64,000 nucleotides of DNA from Coriaria nepalensis. Taxonomy: Eukaryota; Streptophyta; Magnoliopsida; Cucurbitales; Coriariaceae. The stretch covers positions 8,212,001-8,276,000 of the forward strand of contig CP114485.1 of NCBI GenBank assembly GCA_027186245.1, in the 5' to 3' direction. The notes below the pieces were generated by a model. It had not been told where the DNA came from. It did no database searches and was given only the letters and a program-made list of their open reading frames with translations. Below, one piece after another: positions 23,871-36,885 of the stretch (its first letter is position 1; each line of letters opens with the position of its first letter). The position numbers were made by a program, and so were the translations under genes.

Positions 23871-26800
23871 TATAATGATCAACATACACATATTTTGGTA
23901 GAAGAATATTTAAAGGATAGTTAACAAATTTTTTGAAAGATTAGATAATTCTCAAGATGTTCCAAGCTCAACGGGTCTAAAAGGTCATACCATTTTATTT
24001 TTTTTTTACTGTTTTCGTATTTCCATTTGTGTGTGAAAGAAGAAGAAGAAGAAGAAGAGAGTTGATAAAGAAGAAGATTGAGAATAAAGGTATAGATTGA
24101 AGAGTTTTTTTTATTCGAATTTTCTATTTTCATGTTATATTTTGCTTGTTGAAGAATTGCTGAAAGAAGATATTAAGAAAAATAAGAAGGTTGAATGTAT
24201 TATTTTATTTATTTTTATAATAAATAAATAATAAATATTTAACAAATTTTTTGAAACATTAGATGATTCTCAAGATGTTCTTTGTAACTTATATATTTGG
24301 AAAATCTCCTCTACTATACATTGACTTATGGTTTTGATCTCTTTTTGTAATTTATTTCCTCAATAGTTTCATTTTTCTTCGAATCTCATTATTTTTGGGG
24401 AAAAAAAAAGACCTAAAAAAATAGAAAGATAATGCATCATTTTAGTTTCTTGGTTCAATCCTTTTTCCGGTCTTTTTCTCCTTACCCCTTTCCCTCGGAT
24501 CAAAGTTTACCAAACATAAAAGAAAGTGTCAACTCTTTCTTATTGAGCGAGCTTTCAATACACGAACATGATTAGACACATCCATCATCATATTTTAATG
24601 GTTGTTGGGCATAGAACGTCCTCTCATCATCTTATTCCTCACCTACTTCTGTTTCCGCTACCACCAGATACCACCTAGTTTATTCTATTTTGATTTCATT
24701 TTCTAATCAACTCTTATAGATTTAAATTAGTATTATATTATTTTAAATCATTTGAATATTGAAAAGAAAGGTGTGTTTAATTACACTTATGAATGGGGAG
24801 GGAGAGGTGCCACCAAACCCTTTAAATGTTTCTAATTAAGAGAATTTATGGGGTAAATCATATTAATGGTAAGAATTGATATATCTAATCACATAATAAT
24901 AATAATAATAATATAGTATATGATGAAATAATATAATTAAATTAATATATATAATTATAATTAAATTAATATATATAATTATAATTAAATTAATTTACCG
25001 TAAAAATAATCCATAAAAAATTTCTCATCAGACTGCCATATATTTCATGGCAAGAACGAGAAAATATCTACTTATATAAGAGATGAAACGTGATCAAATG
25101 ACAAGGGGTCTACTATAATTTTCTCTCGTTAGGATGATGGCTGGGATAATGTACAGATTCTAAGCAAGGAAATAAAATGTATACGTTTCTTGAGGGCTGA
25201 TGCGGCAAGTCTCTCGCATCTCGACCGGATGAGCCAAGGTGAGGCGATCCGATCACTCCCTCTGGAAAATGGAAGAGACTATCCTACGAGCTTAGATGTT
25301 TCGTTCACAAAAACTGAACTGAGGTGCCTCCCAAGAGTCATCCGGGACAAAATATCAACCAAAATGTAGGGATAGGAGCTGTAGATTATTATAAGGGAGT
25401 ATCGATCGGAACGAAAAATATGTATCGTTCATTATATTCCAAAATTCTGCCAAATTCTCTAGACTTTGAAAACTAATTTTATCAGTAGAGGGGATTGATT
25501 GATAGGACTTCAACCCTTGTAATTCCTTTTCAGTCACAAGTTAGATCTGATATATATTTAATCGTAAAAATTTATTTCATATATGAGTATATCTTAAGAA
25601 GCTAATGAAAACGTCTATATACTAAGATAAACCTTTTTTTTTTTTTTTTAATAAAAACTTTCAAATACGAACAATTAAACTTCAAATTCCCTTTCTCTTT
25701 CTAAAATTCTCTCTCATTTCCTCGACCCTCCAAAAAAGTCCTACACCTATGATGTGTATTCCAATAATTTAATACAATAAAACATGGATAAATTAATAAT
25801 ATTAGAATTAAAAAAAATTAAATTAATAAAAAATTAAATTATCAATAAATTAATAATTTATTAATTTATCAAAATATTTTTATTTTATTAACTCTATTTA
25901 AATATAAATTAAATATGAAATTTAACTTTATGAGTATAAAAGAAAAGTCCACTACATCATCTTAGTCCCAGCAATAAAATCTCAAATTCTAATAAATCAT
26001 CGTAATCATCTTAATAGACTGGTTTTATTATATTTATTATTAAAAATATATAATGGTAAATTAAACATAATTTTTGTTAAAAATGTCTAAATACAGAGAT
26101 TTTTATGATCATAGAAAGATAATAGAAAAACTTATAATTTTTATGTTGATAAATTTTCCCCAAAATATCACTCTAATGGAATAAATTGAGCTGCAAATGA
26201 TAAGAATAGGAAACAAAATTCAATATCTATTATGATCATGTTTTGAAAAAAAAATTTCAAAACGGTAATGAAATTAAATAGTTTTTTATTGCAATATGAA
26301 AAAATTATGTCTAAATTTCTTACTATAAATAAAGTTAAAGATGATATTCAAGTTTATGTCAATTTTAAAATAAAAGAACCAATGATTGAATTATATTTTT
26401 TAAAAGGCCTCATAGTTAAATTATAAGCACTATTTTTATGAAAATATTAATTAATATATTACATGTGACTTATATAAAATTTTCAAAATAAATTATCTTA
26501 TAAATTTAACGAATTATTAATTTAACACATTATTTCTAAATCGAGACCGGCCAAAAATTGTATTTAAATGAAACTAATTTATACTATATATCATTTTTTT
26601 TTATCCCAAACTTCATGACAAAGAGAAACGACTTTCATAATACAATAAAAGTAATATATGCTGAAAAATAAAATATTTGCTCAATTGTTTTTTGTCAAAA
26701 AAAAAAAAAAAAAAAGATTCTACAATATTTATATAATACGAACATGGAAAAACTTTAAGAGTCTTATACCACTTTCATTTCTTTTACACTTCATACATAG

Positions 26801-27169
26801 ATATCTCTATTTAAGGATCTACATACTTCAAGATTCATCAATACAAATTATTACGACATCGATCACCTTACTCATTTAGTAACGACGTGTGTGCTAATCT
26901 TTCTTATTTATTGATACTATCCTCAATAATCTTACGACTAAGAACTTTTAAGATAAGATATTAGAGAATAATAGCTCTCATTATTAAGATGTTATCACGA
27001 ATCCATATTTTCGAGGCCATAATCTTTGGGCATTATCATGTTATATAAAAAACCATTTCAAATATATATAAACAAATGTATTTAATTAAGTTAGGGTAAT
27101 ATTTCACATATATATTTTTTTGTTATGGATCATCTACGGACTAGCTCTTCAAGATCAAGATCATCCTAT
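23871..27169. other. AT-rich intergenic stretch with small repeats
   Basis: No gene recognised. It includes a 42-bp direct repeat (23921-23962 and 24239-24280), an ATA run (about 24893-24913), a 24-bp AT tandem repeat (about 24934-25000) and A/T homopolymers (for example 26697-26716). A GC-richer island at 25180-25360 has no clear coding frame. The rest is A+T sequence without features. Confidence 0.5.
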
Positions 27170-27860
27170 TAAAACGTTATACATTATTTGCCCAAGTTTT
27201 ATGATAACTTTCTGGACATTTTACAATATGGAAGGAAACTATTAATTTGAAAGATGTTGTGGAAGCCCTAAATTGTAAAGAGCATAAACAGAAGAGTGAA
27301 ATGGGTGAGTATAGTGGAGATTGTTTGGTATGTAAGTAAGCGGAACTTCTTAAAACTTGGGCAGAAGCAATATTCAAAATTTCAATTTATGGGTTCTCAG
27401 TTCGGACTAACTAAGATCACATGTTATGCTTTTGATAAACTATTCATCAAACCAGAAATCCAGTTATACAACTAATCAAGAAAATATTATATCAAGCAAA
27501 GAGAAGAAGGGGAAAGAGGATAAAGCTTTTGTTTTGTTACATTCTTGGAAAAAGTCATATAGGAACTTTGTGGCATTTTACAACATGGAAGGGAAACTAT
27601 TACTTTGAAAGATATTGTGGAAGCTCAAGTCAAAAGACTATAAATGGAGTGAGATGGATGAGCATAATGGAGATTGTTTGGAATGTAAGTTAATGGAACT
27701 TCTTAGAACCCGGGCGGAAGTGATATTTAAAATTCTAACTTTCGGCTTCTCGGTTTAACTAACCAAGGTCACATGTTATGCTTTTGATGAACCATTCATC
27801 AAACCGAAAATTTAGTTCTACATCTAATCAGATCTAGTTAAGAGAAGAAAGGGAAATGAG
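27170..27860 (+). pseudogene. Copia gag remnant, internally duplicated
   Basis: Two copies of a gag segment lie in tandem, about 27170-27475 and 27530-27830, roughly 360 bp apart. Each contains a gag-like SYRNF/SYHKTW word, then a LKD(I/V)VEAL-like segment and SEM(D/G)EHNGDCLECK, typical of the linker-rich copia gag. Both copies also share the downstream non-gag-like stretch ending CATCAAACC. Frameshifts and stops are frequent. The gag continues at 29750 after an inserted repeat. Confidence 0.7.
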
Positions 27861-29745
27861 GATAAGAAATATGCCAAGTCTTCAACTCTTCAACTACCTT
27901 GAACGATCACACCCCCATACACTGTCGTCAGAAATCGCCGCCACCCCCGATTCTTCTTTAATTCCAAGAGCCATCACTCCGCCTCTAATCTCAATCCACA
28001 CAAATTAGGTATTTCGGTTTAGTTTCTAAGTTTCATCCTCAACACATGAGATAGAGAGATTTACTTGGAGATGAGGAAAAGGATGAGAGAAAATTAATTT
28101 ATGTCTCCTCAATTGAAGTGGGAAAATGAAGTTGGAACGAGGGAGGGTTACTACTTTCTTACGTAGGCAAATGGTAATTAAGCCTTTTTCTCAAGGGCCT
28201 TAAGACCCCAATTCATTTAATAAGTGCTCTGAAAATAAAATTGGGCCCAATAACTATTCTAATTTTTCACGGATCCATTTATTATTTAATATTCCAAATT
28301 TGTGTCCAATTTTACTCGGTAAAATTTAGACACAATTTGGCTTTGGCTCAATAATCCAGTTTGGGTCATTAACTCCTTTTCACCAACCAAGTTTTCCCAT
28401 TGAATCAAAAAATATTATCCTTTAAATTTTATAAAAACTCCATTAAAGAAACTTAATATTTCTCTAATTAATTATTTAATTCTAAACTAAATCTAAATCA
28501 TACTTTGGATATGCTAGTATTGCAGATGTGATATAGAATTAATAAATTAAATTATAAATTATTTAATTCTTAAACTAAGTTTTCGAAGAACTAGTCAAAT
28601 TTCTCCAAATATGATTTCAATTGAAAGTATTTGTCCTTATGTGTGTAACCGAATAGATTCTATATTTCGCCGGCAAGTGAGCCCCACAACAACTTGTGAG
28701 TTTATCCAATTTTAAGATTGGACCATTTATCCTTAAATTAAATTTTAAGTTAAATAATTAATTTGATCATCTTTACAATCAATTAGCTTAAATCACCAAG
28801 CATATATTGGTCTTTAGCAAGGTGTATAAGGATACCCTTAAAGTGAAAGGTAGTTTGGAACCTCTAAAAAACCTATGATGACTATTACTATCCCAAATTG
28901 ATCATTCCATCTATACTATAGTCACGGTCAATCCTAAGGCATTATTTGATTGTTAAACCCTATTAGGCAGACCATATGAATCATGTAAGTCTTTCTGCAA
29001 CCAGATAATTTATTTCATATCATACTACTTTACACAAATATTTCTTTGTTGCATAAAGGTACATTACTCATATAGGGGTAATGGATTCCATTTTATTACC
29101 CTATATACATTGCATATACAAATACATGCCCAATGGTTCATCTTTAGTAACCATTGGCTAGAGTCACGTTTATTGATATCAAAACATGATATCTTGTATG
29201 ATAGTACTATGGTGGTCTTAGGTCTGAAAATCACAAATACAATAGCCACTGAATAAGTCTCATCGAGACTCAATATTTTTACCATTGAGACTTGTCTAGT
29301 GATCATATTCAGTAAATAAGTCTCTACCAATCATCTACATGCCTATCCCGATATTCTTCAATATCGATGATTATGAGAACATCATTCTTCTCTCAAAGAT
29401 GAAAAGACATGTAATAGTCTTTTCATATTATCATTATCTCAAAATGACAAATCTATGATTATAAACAGTTTGGATCTTAGACGTTAACCCACTTAAATCT
29501 CACCAAGCGTGGTCGTTATCACGATTTCAAGTGCATATCTAAGATACATGAATCTATCAAGTATGTCGTACAATCAATATGCATATAATGTCATTTCCAA
29601 CATAAGGATAATTAATATGTTAAACTAAATATTTATTTAAATATAAAGTATTTAGTTTAGTTGATAACTTATACAGATTAAGACCGATTCACATAAGTAA
29701 ATAACCCGAATTGGTCAACCCGATTAGTCTGACGTGTATTACACT
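27860..29745 (-). repeat. LTR-like dispersed repeat, copy 3, inserted in a copia gag
   Basis: About 1.9 kb of non-coding DNA separates the gag piece ending near 27860 from the zinc-knuckle/protease piece at 29750. Its right end carries ATTTCCAACA near 29602 and CTGACGTGTATTACA at 29730-29744, so on the minus strand it would begin TGTAATAC. It shares landmarks with copies at 15453, 30215 and 31775. Boundaries other than the right end are approximate. Confidence 0.55.
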
Positions 29746-29749
29746 TTCA

Positions 29750-30215
29750 TGGTAGTTAGAGGAAGATCAAAGAATATAGAGTCAAAGGGAAAGAAAAAGG
29801 GCAAGTTAGAGTCCCATAGTGGCAAAAATGTTATAAAATACTTCTTTTGTCGTGAGAAGGAAATGAAGAATGATTGTACAAAGAGGAAGAAAGAAGTGGG
29901 GTCATAAGCAGGTAGTGGCAAATAGGCTATTGTTCAATAAGATGAAGGCTATGAGGGTGTGGATATATTGGTTGTTACAATGATATGCTCAAATATGTAA
30001 TAGATCATGGATTCGAGGTTTTTGCTCTATATGACTCCCAACAAACGTTGGTTTGAGAAATACAACAAAATCAATGGTGGTTAAGTCTTGTTAGGAGACG
30101 ACAAGCTATGTAAAGTAGGTGGCACTGGCTAAGGATCAAGACTCATGATGGGATTGAGAGTATCTTATCGGATGTGAACCATGTTCCCGAACTTTGAAGT
30201 GACTTTACTCGTCCA
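29750..30215 (+). pseudogene. Copia gag zinc-knuckle and protease remnant
   Basis: The plus strand reads a basic linker (RGRSKNIESKGKKKGK), a degenerate CCHC knuckle (FFCREKEMKNDCTKRKK), and after a gap the copia protease region with MTPNKRWFEKYNKINGG and a following GDDKLCKV. Multiple stops and frameshifts are present and the active-site DSG is reduced to a DSR-like word near 30010. It is the continuation of the gag at 27170-27860. Confidence 0.82.
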
Positions 30216-31768
30216 CCATATGTGTCCATTTATAAGGACACCTTAACTGGATCAATTTCATGTGCACTTAGGTTCAGTCCACTTATTGTTAGTTTCTTAA
30301 TTAGGCTAAAGCTATGGAAAACACTTTCACTTTGGCCCACAACTTTTAGTGGCCGACCATAGGGTAATAAGTCCTTCATTTGGACTCACTATCTCTTAAC
30401 AAACTATATAAGCCTGATTTTAAGATTCCGGTTCAACCCATTAACTCTTAGTGACTTACCTATTCACCTCAAACCATTTAGACGTTTTTATAATTATAAA
30501 TGATTTAATTAATAATTAACTAGTTTATTGTGACTAATTGTTTAAATATTTACCAATTGATATACTGACATTATATAGTCGTGCTAGTAAAGCTGCATGA
30601 CATCAGAATTAACGAAGCAATTAAATTTATCACATTCTGATAATCTCATAGAGCATTTTCCAATTTATCTCTTTGAATCATATTTAATTAAATTTAATTA
30701 ATTTAGTACTATACTAAATTAATCTCCTAATAAAATGAAACGCGGTTCACTTCCTTTTAATAACGAAATAAATGCAAGCATTATTTTAAACTTTTTTATG
30801 CGTAACGAATTAAGTTCTACATCATGATAGTAGGAGGAATTAACAATCATGATGATTTTATTTTATTTTTAATCAAACAAGTCGAATTTTAAAATATATT
30901 TTCAACTAAACAGTTAACTAAATCATTTTCATGATTAATTAAATTAAACCCTCATACCATAATTGACTCTCGACAAAGGTTTAAGGCCATTTGTGAGATG
31001 AAAAGTATGAGATCTTCTATAAGAATATGTTATTCTTAATACTATTCAATTTAATTCTTCCATCTAACCAATATCTTAAAACATCTTATGGCATGGTTTA
31101 GTTGTTATATGCTAGTAGAAAAATCATATCATTATAAATTTACATAAGTCATGTAATAAAGTTATAATAACTTCTTTCTATTCATACTACATTGCATAAA
31201 GATTTATATGTTACATTAACGATCATAAGTCATAGGATTTATTCTGCCAAATATAGGAGCGATAAATTTTATTTTAATCACTCACAATCTTTATACTTAA
31301 TATTTTATACCTAATAATTCACCATTTATATTCCCTAACTATGATCTTTTAGAGCGATGTCAAAATATAAAATCTCATGCATAAGATGTCATGATGATCT
31401 CAGGTTTTATAATTACAAACACTATAGTCATTGCATATCATTCATAGTTATTTTGAAATTGAGATTTATTTAAGTGATTATGTTTAGTAATAGTCTCTAC
31501 TAAATACCTACATAGTTATTTTGATGTTCTCTAACATCAATGATCATGAGATCAATCATCCTAGACTTTAAGAATATAACATATGTTTAGTCTTAGAGGA
31601 TTTTTAGTATCCTCTTTAATAATCTTATGACTACGAATAATTAATATTAACATTAAGCTACTTAATTTCTACTAGCCTGATACTTAATGTGGATACAATT
31701 GCATAACATGAGATTTAGGACTTTTTCATAATATGCAATAAATAAAACAAATAATATAATTTTCCAAC
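30215..31768 (-). repeat. LTR-like dispersed repeat, copy 4
   Basis: Non-coding block with the same ordered landmarks as the other copies: AGCTGCATGACATC near 30590, GGCATGGTTTAGTTG near 31091, GCGATGTCAAAATATAAAAT near 31353 and TTTTCCAACA ending at 31768. Orientation matches copy 3. Ends are approximate apart from the right one. Confidence 0.5.
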
Positions 31769-31774
31769 AATTAT

Positions 31775-33580
31775 AGAAGCATTCATTAAATGAACTCGAG
31801 CCATGGAGGCCCATAGGAACAATCTGTTAACCAATGTACCTATGTAAAGGAAGTGAACACTTCCTAAAACCCAACCTTAGCCACCCAATGTGAGAGAGAG
31901 GAAAAATGTATTTCTCTTGATATTTTCTCCTTCGCTCCATCAACTAATCTCACCCTCATGACTATTATTCGAGCATGGCTCCCATCATAGTGAAAGACTA
32001 GGGGATTTCTACTTGAATTAATACTCTAATTATTTTATTCAAATAATGTTTCACAATAATTACTCTAATCATTCCATTAATCAAGAAGTAAATCACATGT
32101 TTACCTCATGCATGTGATTGGCCATGTGAGAGGAAAAAATGGGATTTCTACTTCAAGCAAAATTCTAATTAATTTAATCAAATAATGCTTCATGATAATT
32201 ACTCTAATTATGTATAATTAGAATATAATTAATTAAGAAGTAAATCACCTTCTCTCCACATTTATGCGGCCGGCCATGGTGTGTCTTTTGACTAAGTTTG
32301 ATTTTTAATTGATTCTCAATTGATCATGACCAAATTGCTCTTTAACTTCTTAAAGTCAATTTCAACCACTTTCAAATCTATATGAATTTAATAATTAGTC
32401 TCATAACTTAATTATAATTTATATGATTAAGAATAAACTAATTAATCATATTAATCAATTTAAATTCTTATAATAAATAAATAATTTCTATTTAACTCAT
32501 GTAACACACTTAGTTATGCTAACAGTACTGCATGACATCAAGCTAACAAATTAATTCACATACTTTATATTATATTCAATAATCTCATTACTGACATAAT
32601 TGTTGATCATTTCTATCCTCCAATTATGAAAATATGCTTTGAGATACTTTTAGTTGTTTATATATATGATCGGTTATGTTCTACATCTCAACACCATGAT
32701 GAAATTCAGGACACCTCATGATTTTATTCAATTCATAATTAGACATGTTGCACTCTAAAACTACCTTTCAAAGGAAATAGTTAAACTTAATTATTTCAAA
32801 CAAATATTAACTTCTAGTAAAGTGTCAAGATTACATGTGTGATGAAAAATGTACAATTTCTTCTAGAAGAACATGTATTATAAATATCGTGTTATTCAAT
32901 TCTTCAATTTGACCAATATCGTGATTCATCCTAGGGTATAGTTTATTACTTAAAGCTTAATAGACATATACTATGAATAATATCTCTCTATGTAATGGAG
33001 ACAATGACTTTATAGAAAACTTCATTTTCTTACCATACCATCTCGTAAGGATTTCTTATTTACATAGATGAGAGTATTGTGACATGATTTTTCTCTCCTT
33101 TATACTGGAATGATATATCATATTTTGATCACTCACAATCTTCATACTTATTACTTTATGCCCAATAATTTGTCCTATTATGATTCTTAATTAGGATGTT
33201 GTAGGATAATATCAAAATATAAAATACCAAGTATAAGATTTCATGATGATCTTAGGTTTGAGAACCACTAATACATAGTTATTAGATAAGTCTCATTAAC
33301 ATATTACTATAATTACCATTGAGTTCATCTAATTAACACATTTAGTGAACTTAGTCTCTCACTAACCACCTACATGTTTATTATGTTATTCTCCAATATC
33401 AACAATCGTGAGATCAATCATTCTTAAGCATTAAGAAAATAACACATATAACAGTCTTATCAAATTATCAATATTATATCTCGATAATTCTATAACTATG
33501 AATTATTCAAATCTTTAAACTTTAAGTATTTTGAATCTCAATTAATATGATCGTCGTTAAAAAAAAAATCTCTATAAAGT
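31775..33580 (-). repeat. LTR-like dispersed repeat, copy 5, head to tail with copy 4
   Basis: It follows copy 4 in the same orientation, with ACTGCATGACATCA near 32527, GGTATAGTTTA near 32935 and AATATCAAAATATAAAAT near 33209. Its left part (31850-32290), rich in CACATG and GAGAGAGA words, would be the leader side. Ends are approximate. Confidence 0.45.
32002..32285. repeat. About 140-bp imperfect tandem duplication
   Basis: Two units begin GGGATTTCTACTT at about 32002 and 32141, and both continue through ATAATTACTCTAAT and AAGAAGTAAATCAC to a GGCCATG word. They differ by small changes. The duplication lies inside the leader side of repeat copy 5. Confidence 0.75.
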
Positions 33581-33689
33581 CTATATATGCTACTAGGTCT
33601 AACCGAATGACTAAACAGAAATAAAACTTTCAAATTGATCATACGATACCTTTCAACTATCTACTAACTGACTAATATGTTTTCTAAAG

Positions 33690-33780
33690 GACTCTCCACA
33701 AGTCCATTTCATGTTTTACTTGAGAAGCTTATGGTTCGACCACCAGTCACTTGAGGGGGCTTATTAGTGTGTAGCAATTT
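33690..33780 (+). pseudogene. Possible 3' end of a copia element with polypurine tract
   Basis: The stretch CACTTGAGGGGGCTTATTAG (about 33749-33768) looks like the polypurine tract and start of a 3' LTR of copia elements, in plus orientation. It would suit the end of the element whose gag lies at 27170-30215, but no pol sequence joins them, so this is a weak call. Confidence 0.3.
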
Positions 33781-34565
33781 AGCATACGCCTTATGAGATT
33801 TGGGTTGCAACACTCCTCACAACAATCTTACCCGGCCGTAGACTACAAACGAGCTCAACAACCACCTTAACTTTTCCATATATTCAAAATCTTGTTGTAG
33901 TAATCACTCCATTTTTTATAATAATAGAAGCAAATATACTCTGAAAGAGGATATGGCCTTTTCCCTTTTTTATTTATTTTTTTTTTTTGAAGTCTTCCAC
34001 TCTGCTATAAAAGGCTCACAGTTTATGTGGTCCTAAAAATGAAACAAATTAAACCCGATGTCAAATTTGCAATTGCAATTTATCATTTATGTGTCTCCTC
34101 TAGTCTAGACTCCATTCCTTCCTAACCCAGTTACCTTACCTTGCTATAGTTACCTGCCAAACTCCAGCAATCATTATTATTAAGCATTGTCCAGTCTATA
34201 ATAAAACTATAGATATGGATAATTTAAGATACATCAATTTTTGGTTTCAAGTAAAACTATAATAAGACGCTAAGTTAACATTCTAACTCTTGTCCTGTCG
34301 AAATGTAAAAAATAATTATTAACCAAAAAACAAAGAGCAAGAGAGGGAGAGAAGAACATGTTGTTTAAATGCTTATGTTAAGGCACTTTGAGCAATTAAA
34401 TATCTATAAAAAAAAAAAAAAAAGAAATTTTCTAAATAAATTAGTCATAATTATAACCCATTAGTTTCACTTATCATAACGTTTATCATATTAAATTTAT
34501 ATAAGAGAATTTTAGTATTTAAAATGATGTATTTACATCACGTGAGAGGAATAGGAAGGAGGAAG
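33781..34565. other. Intergenic, upstream of the dehydratase gene
   Basis: AT-rich DNA with no coding signal, apart from a poly-A run at about 34408-34423. The proximal promoter elements begin at 34567 and are listed separately. Confidence 0.5.
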
Positions 34566-34566
34566 A

Positions 34567-34676
34567 GGGGGGGTGGGTGGGTGGGAGGGGGGTAGGTGTA
34601 GATTGACTAAAACCCCATCTCCCAAATAACACTCTTACCATTTCCACATTTTCTCCCATCCATTTCGTTTATAAAG
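34567..34676 (+). promoter_or_regulatory. Promoter of the dehydratase: G-quadruplex motif, AC element, TATA box
   Basis: From upstream to downstream there are five G runs separated by single bases (34567-34592; 7, 3, 3, 3 and 6 G), which fits a very stable G-quadruplex. GGTAGGT at 34591-34597 is the reverse complement of ACCTACC, the AC-I element bound by phenylpropanoid R2R3-MYB factors. TATAAAG at 34670-34676 lies about 120 bases before the ATG. Motifs are read directly; regulation by MYBs is inference, though apt for a gene that supplies phenylalanine. Confidence 0.6.
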
Positions 34677-34791
34677 GCCAACCCAATCTCCTCCATTTTT
34701 CTCAGCTTGACGTTCCCTTTTCCGAAGAGAACACAAGCTTTTTCCCAATCTCCTTTCTTTTCTTTTCCTCCTCCGGCCGAAGCACATCACT

Positions 34792-36087
34792 ATGCGAACT
34801 CTTACGCCGCCTTCTTCTCCTCACAAATATTCGATCCTCCCCACTCGGTCCTCACTCGCTCGACTCGTCCCAACACGGTCAGTCTACATCCAATGTGCCA
34901 ACCGTTCCGGCTCGGTTAATTTCCCCAATGGCATCGGCGCCAGCCGAGCCGACTGGCAGAGTAACTGCGCCATCCTAGCCAGTAAGGTCGTGAACCAAGA
35001 GCAATCACCGGAGAAACCTGGATCTGGCGGCGGCAACCATGTTATCGCCGTTAATGGTCACAAGACGAACGTGGAAGACCTCAACCTTGTTCCAATTGGA
35101 AGCCTGGCGGATAACGCAAGTGACGGCAACAACAAGCCGCATCCCAAGCCGCTCACAATTACTGACCTCTCTCCTGCTCCTATGCACGGCGCGCAGCTCC
35201 GCGTGGCTTACCAGGGCGTTCCTGGCGCGTACTCTGAAGCCGCCGCCGGCAAAGCTTATCCTAATTGCGAAGCCATTCCTTGCGATCAATTCGAGGTGGC
35301 TTTTCAAGCGGTTGAGCTCTGGATCGCAGATCGAGCCGTTCTACCCGTCGAAAACTCACTTGGCGGCTCGATCCACCGGAATTACGACCTCTTACTTCGT
35401 CATCGTCTCCATATCGTCGGTGAGGTCCAGCTATCGGTCCACCATTGCCTCTTAGCTCTTCCTGGAGTCCGGAAAGAGTACTTGAATCGAATCATTTCTC
35501 ATCCTCAAGCTCTGGCTCAGTGCGAGCACACATTAACAAAATTAGGCCTCAACGTCACTCGCGAGGCAGTCGACGATACCGCCGGAGCAGCAGAGTACAT
35601 CGCCGCCAACGGCCTCCGGGACACGGCGGCGATTGCGAGCGCACGCGCGGCCGAACTGTACGGACTCCAGATCCTAGCAGATGGAATCCAGGATGATTCG
35701 AGTAACGTAACCAGATTCGTGATGCTGGCTCGAGATCCGATCATTCCAAGAACAGATCGGCCGTTCAAAACAAGCATCGTCTTCGCACACGATAAAGGAA
35801 CCTCAGTACTGTTCAAGGTTTTATCCGCCTTCGCTTTCAGAGACATCAGCTTGACGAAGATCGAATCGAGGCCGCACCGGAACCGTCCGATCAGGCTCGT
35901 CGACGATGCAAACGTCGGAACGGCGAAGCACTTCGAGTATATGTTCTACGTCGATTTCGAGGCGTCGATGGCGGAAGTTAGGGCTCAGAACGCGTTAGCA
36001 GAAGTCCAAGAGTTCACGTCGTTCTTGAGGGTTTTAGGGAGTTATCCAATGGACATGACTCCATGGAGTCCTTCCGGTGGAGATTAA
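34792..36087 (+). CDS. Arogenate/prephenate dehydratase, plastid
   Basis: An intact, intronless 431-aa frame. The enzyme removes water and CO2 from arogenate (or prephenate), the last step of phenylalanine synthesis in plastids. Residues 1 to about 130 are Ser/Arg/Pro-rich and poorly conserved, as expected for a transit peptide and linker. The dehydratase domain spans about 137-313, with [16 protein letters not shown] (137-152), the [11 protein letters not shown] segment (184-194) and the NVTRF substrate-site motif (305-309). The ACT regulatory domain for feedback by phenylalanine spans about 327-418 and holds IESRP (357-361). The ATG at 34792 is the first one after the TATA box at 34670 in a good position. 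The length and intronless layout fit the ADT3/4/5 type of arogenate dehydratases; the exact paralogue cannot be told by eye. Confidence 0.97.
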   Translation: MRTLTPPSSPHKYSILPTRSSLARLVPTRSVYIQCANRSGSVNFPNGIGASRADWQSNCAILASKVVNQEQSPEKPGSGGGNHVIAVNGHKTNVEDLNLVPIGSLADNASDGNNKPHPKPLTITDLSPAPMHGAQLRVAYQGVPGAYSEAAAGKAYPNCEAIPCDQFEVAFQAVELWIADRAVLPVENSLGGSIHRNYDLLLRHRLHIVGEVQLSVHHCLLALPGVRKEYLNRIISHPQALAQCEHTLTKLGLNVTREAVDDTAGAAEYIAANGLRDTAAIASARAAELYGLQILADGIQDDSSNVTRFVMLARDPIIPRTDRPFKTSIVFAHDKGTSVLFKVLSAFAFRDISLTKIESRPHRNRPIRLVDDANVGTAKHFEYMFYVDFEASMAEVRAQNALAEVQEFTSFLRVLGSYPMDMTPWSPSGGD

Positions 36088-36885
36088 TTAGCATTAATTA
36101 CTTCCCTCTGGTAATATTAATCACCATTATTATCCAAAAGGAAGAAGAAGAAAAGAATGAAAACTCTTAATTTATTTTTTTATTATATGTTAAAAAAAAT
36201 TTACTTTATTTATTTATTTTTATAAATCGAGAAGAAAAAAAGGCAGGAAAAAGTGGTTGGTGGTGTTCCTGGTAAATATTCTAAAGTATGTGGTCAAATA
36301 AGTAGTGGTGATGATTATGATGACGTCAATGTTCATACGAGATTCGTGGGTTGTTTACGTGTAAGTGTGAATACCATTCTTAAATCAAATAGTTTTTCTT
36401 TTCTTTTTTTTATTTTTTATTTATTTATATTTAAATGGTGGTTGTTGTACTTTAGAGAACTTGAAATGTTAATCAATATGTATTTTTGACCTCATATCTA
36501 GAGCTTTTTTATATTATAAATATGTAATTTTCCTAATAAGTTAGCACTTGGCTTTGTCTTGTTATTAATTGTTAACGTATACGTTTGACAATTTAGAGTC
36601 ATTCATTATAAATTATATATACTTGCATTATTTGTGTGTCACGGTCCAACCCCTCTTAAGTTCATATATTTGGAGTGTGGGAATCTAATTTTTCTTTTAA
36701 GTTTATTTAGGGTACAAGTATATTTGGAAATCTATATAATTAATCTCATGTATATAAGTTTCAAATCAAATTATCGAGTTAATAATTATTATATTAGAAA
36801 GAAGGAAAAAAAAAAAAAAAAAAAAAAGGTCTTGGCCTTTGTAATTTGATTGGTGCGTGTTGTGGAAACTGAATTCGCAAACAAA
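36088..36885. other. 3' flank of the dehydratase gene
   Basis: AT-rich 3' UTR and intergenic DNA with AATTTATTTTTT-type tracts and an A run at about 36806-36828. A short frame at 36253-36489 has no family resemblance. No further gene is seen. Confidence 0.5.
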
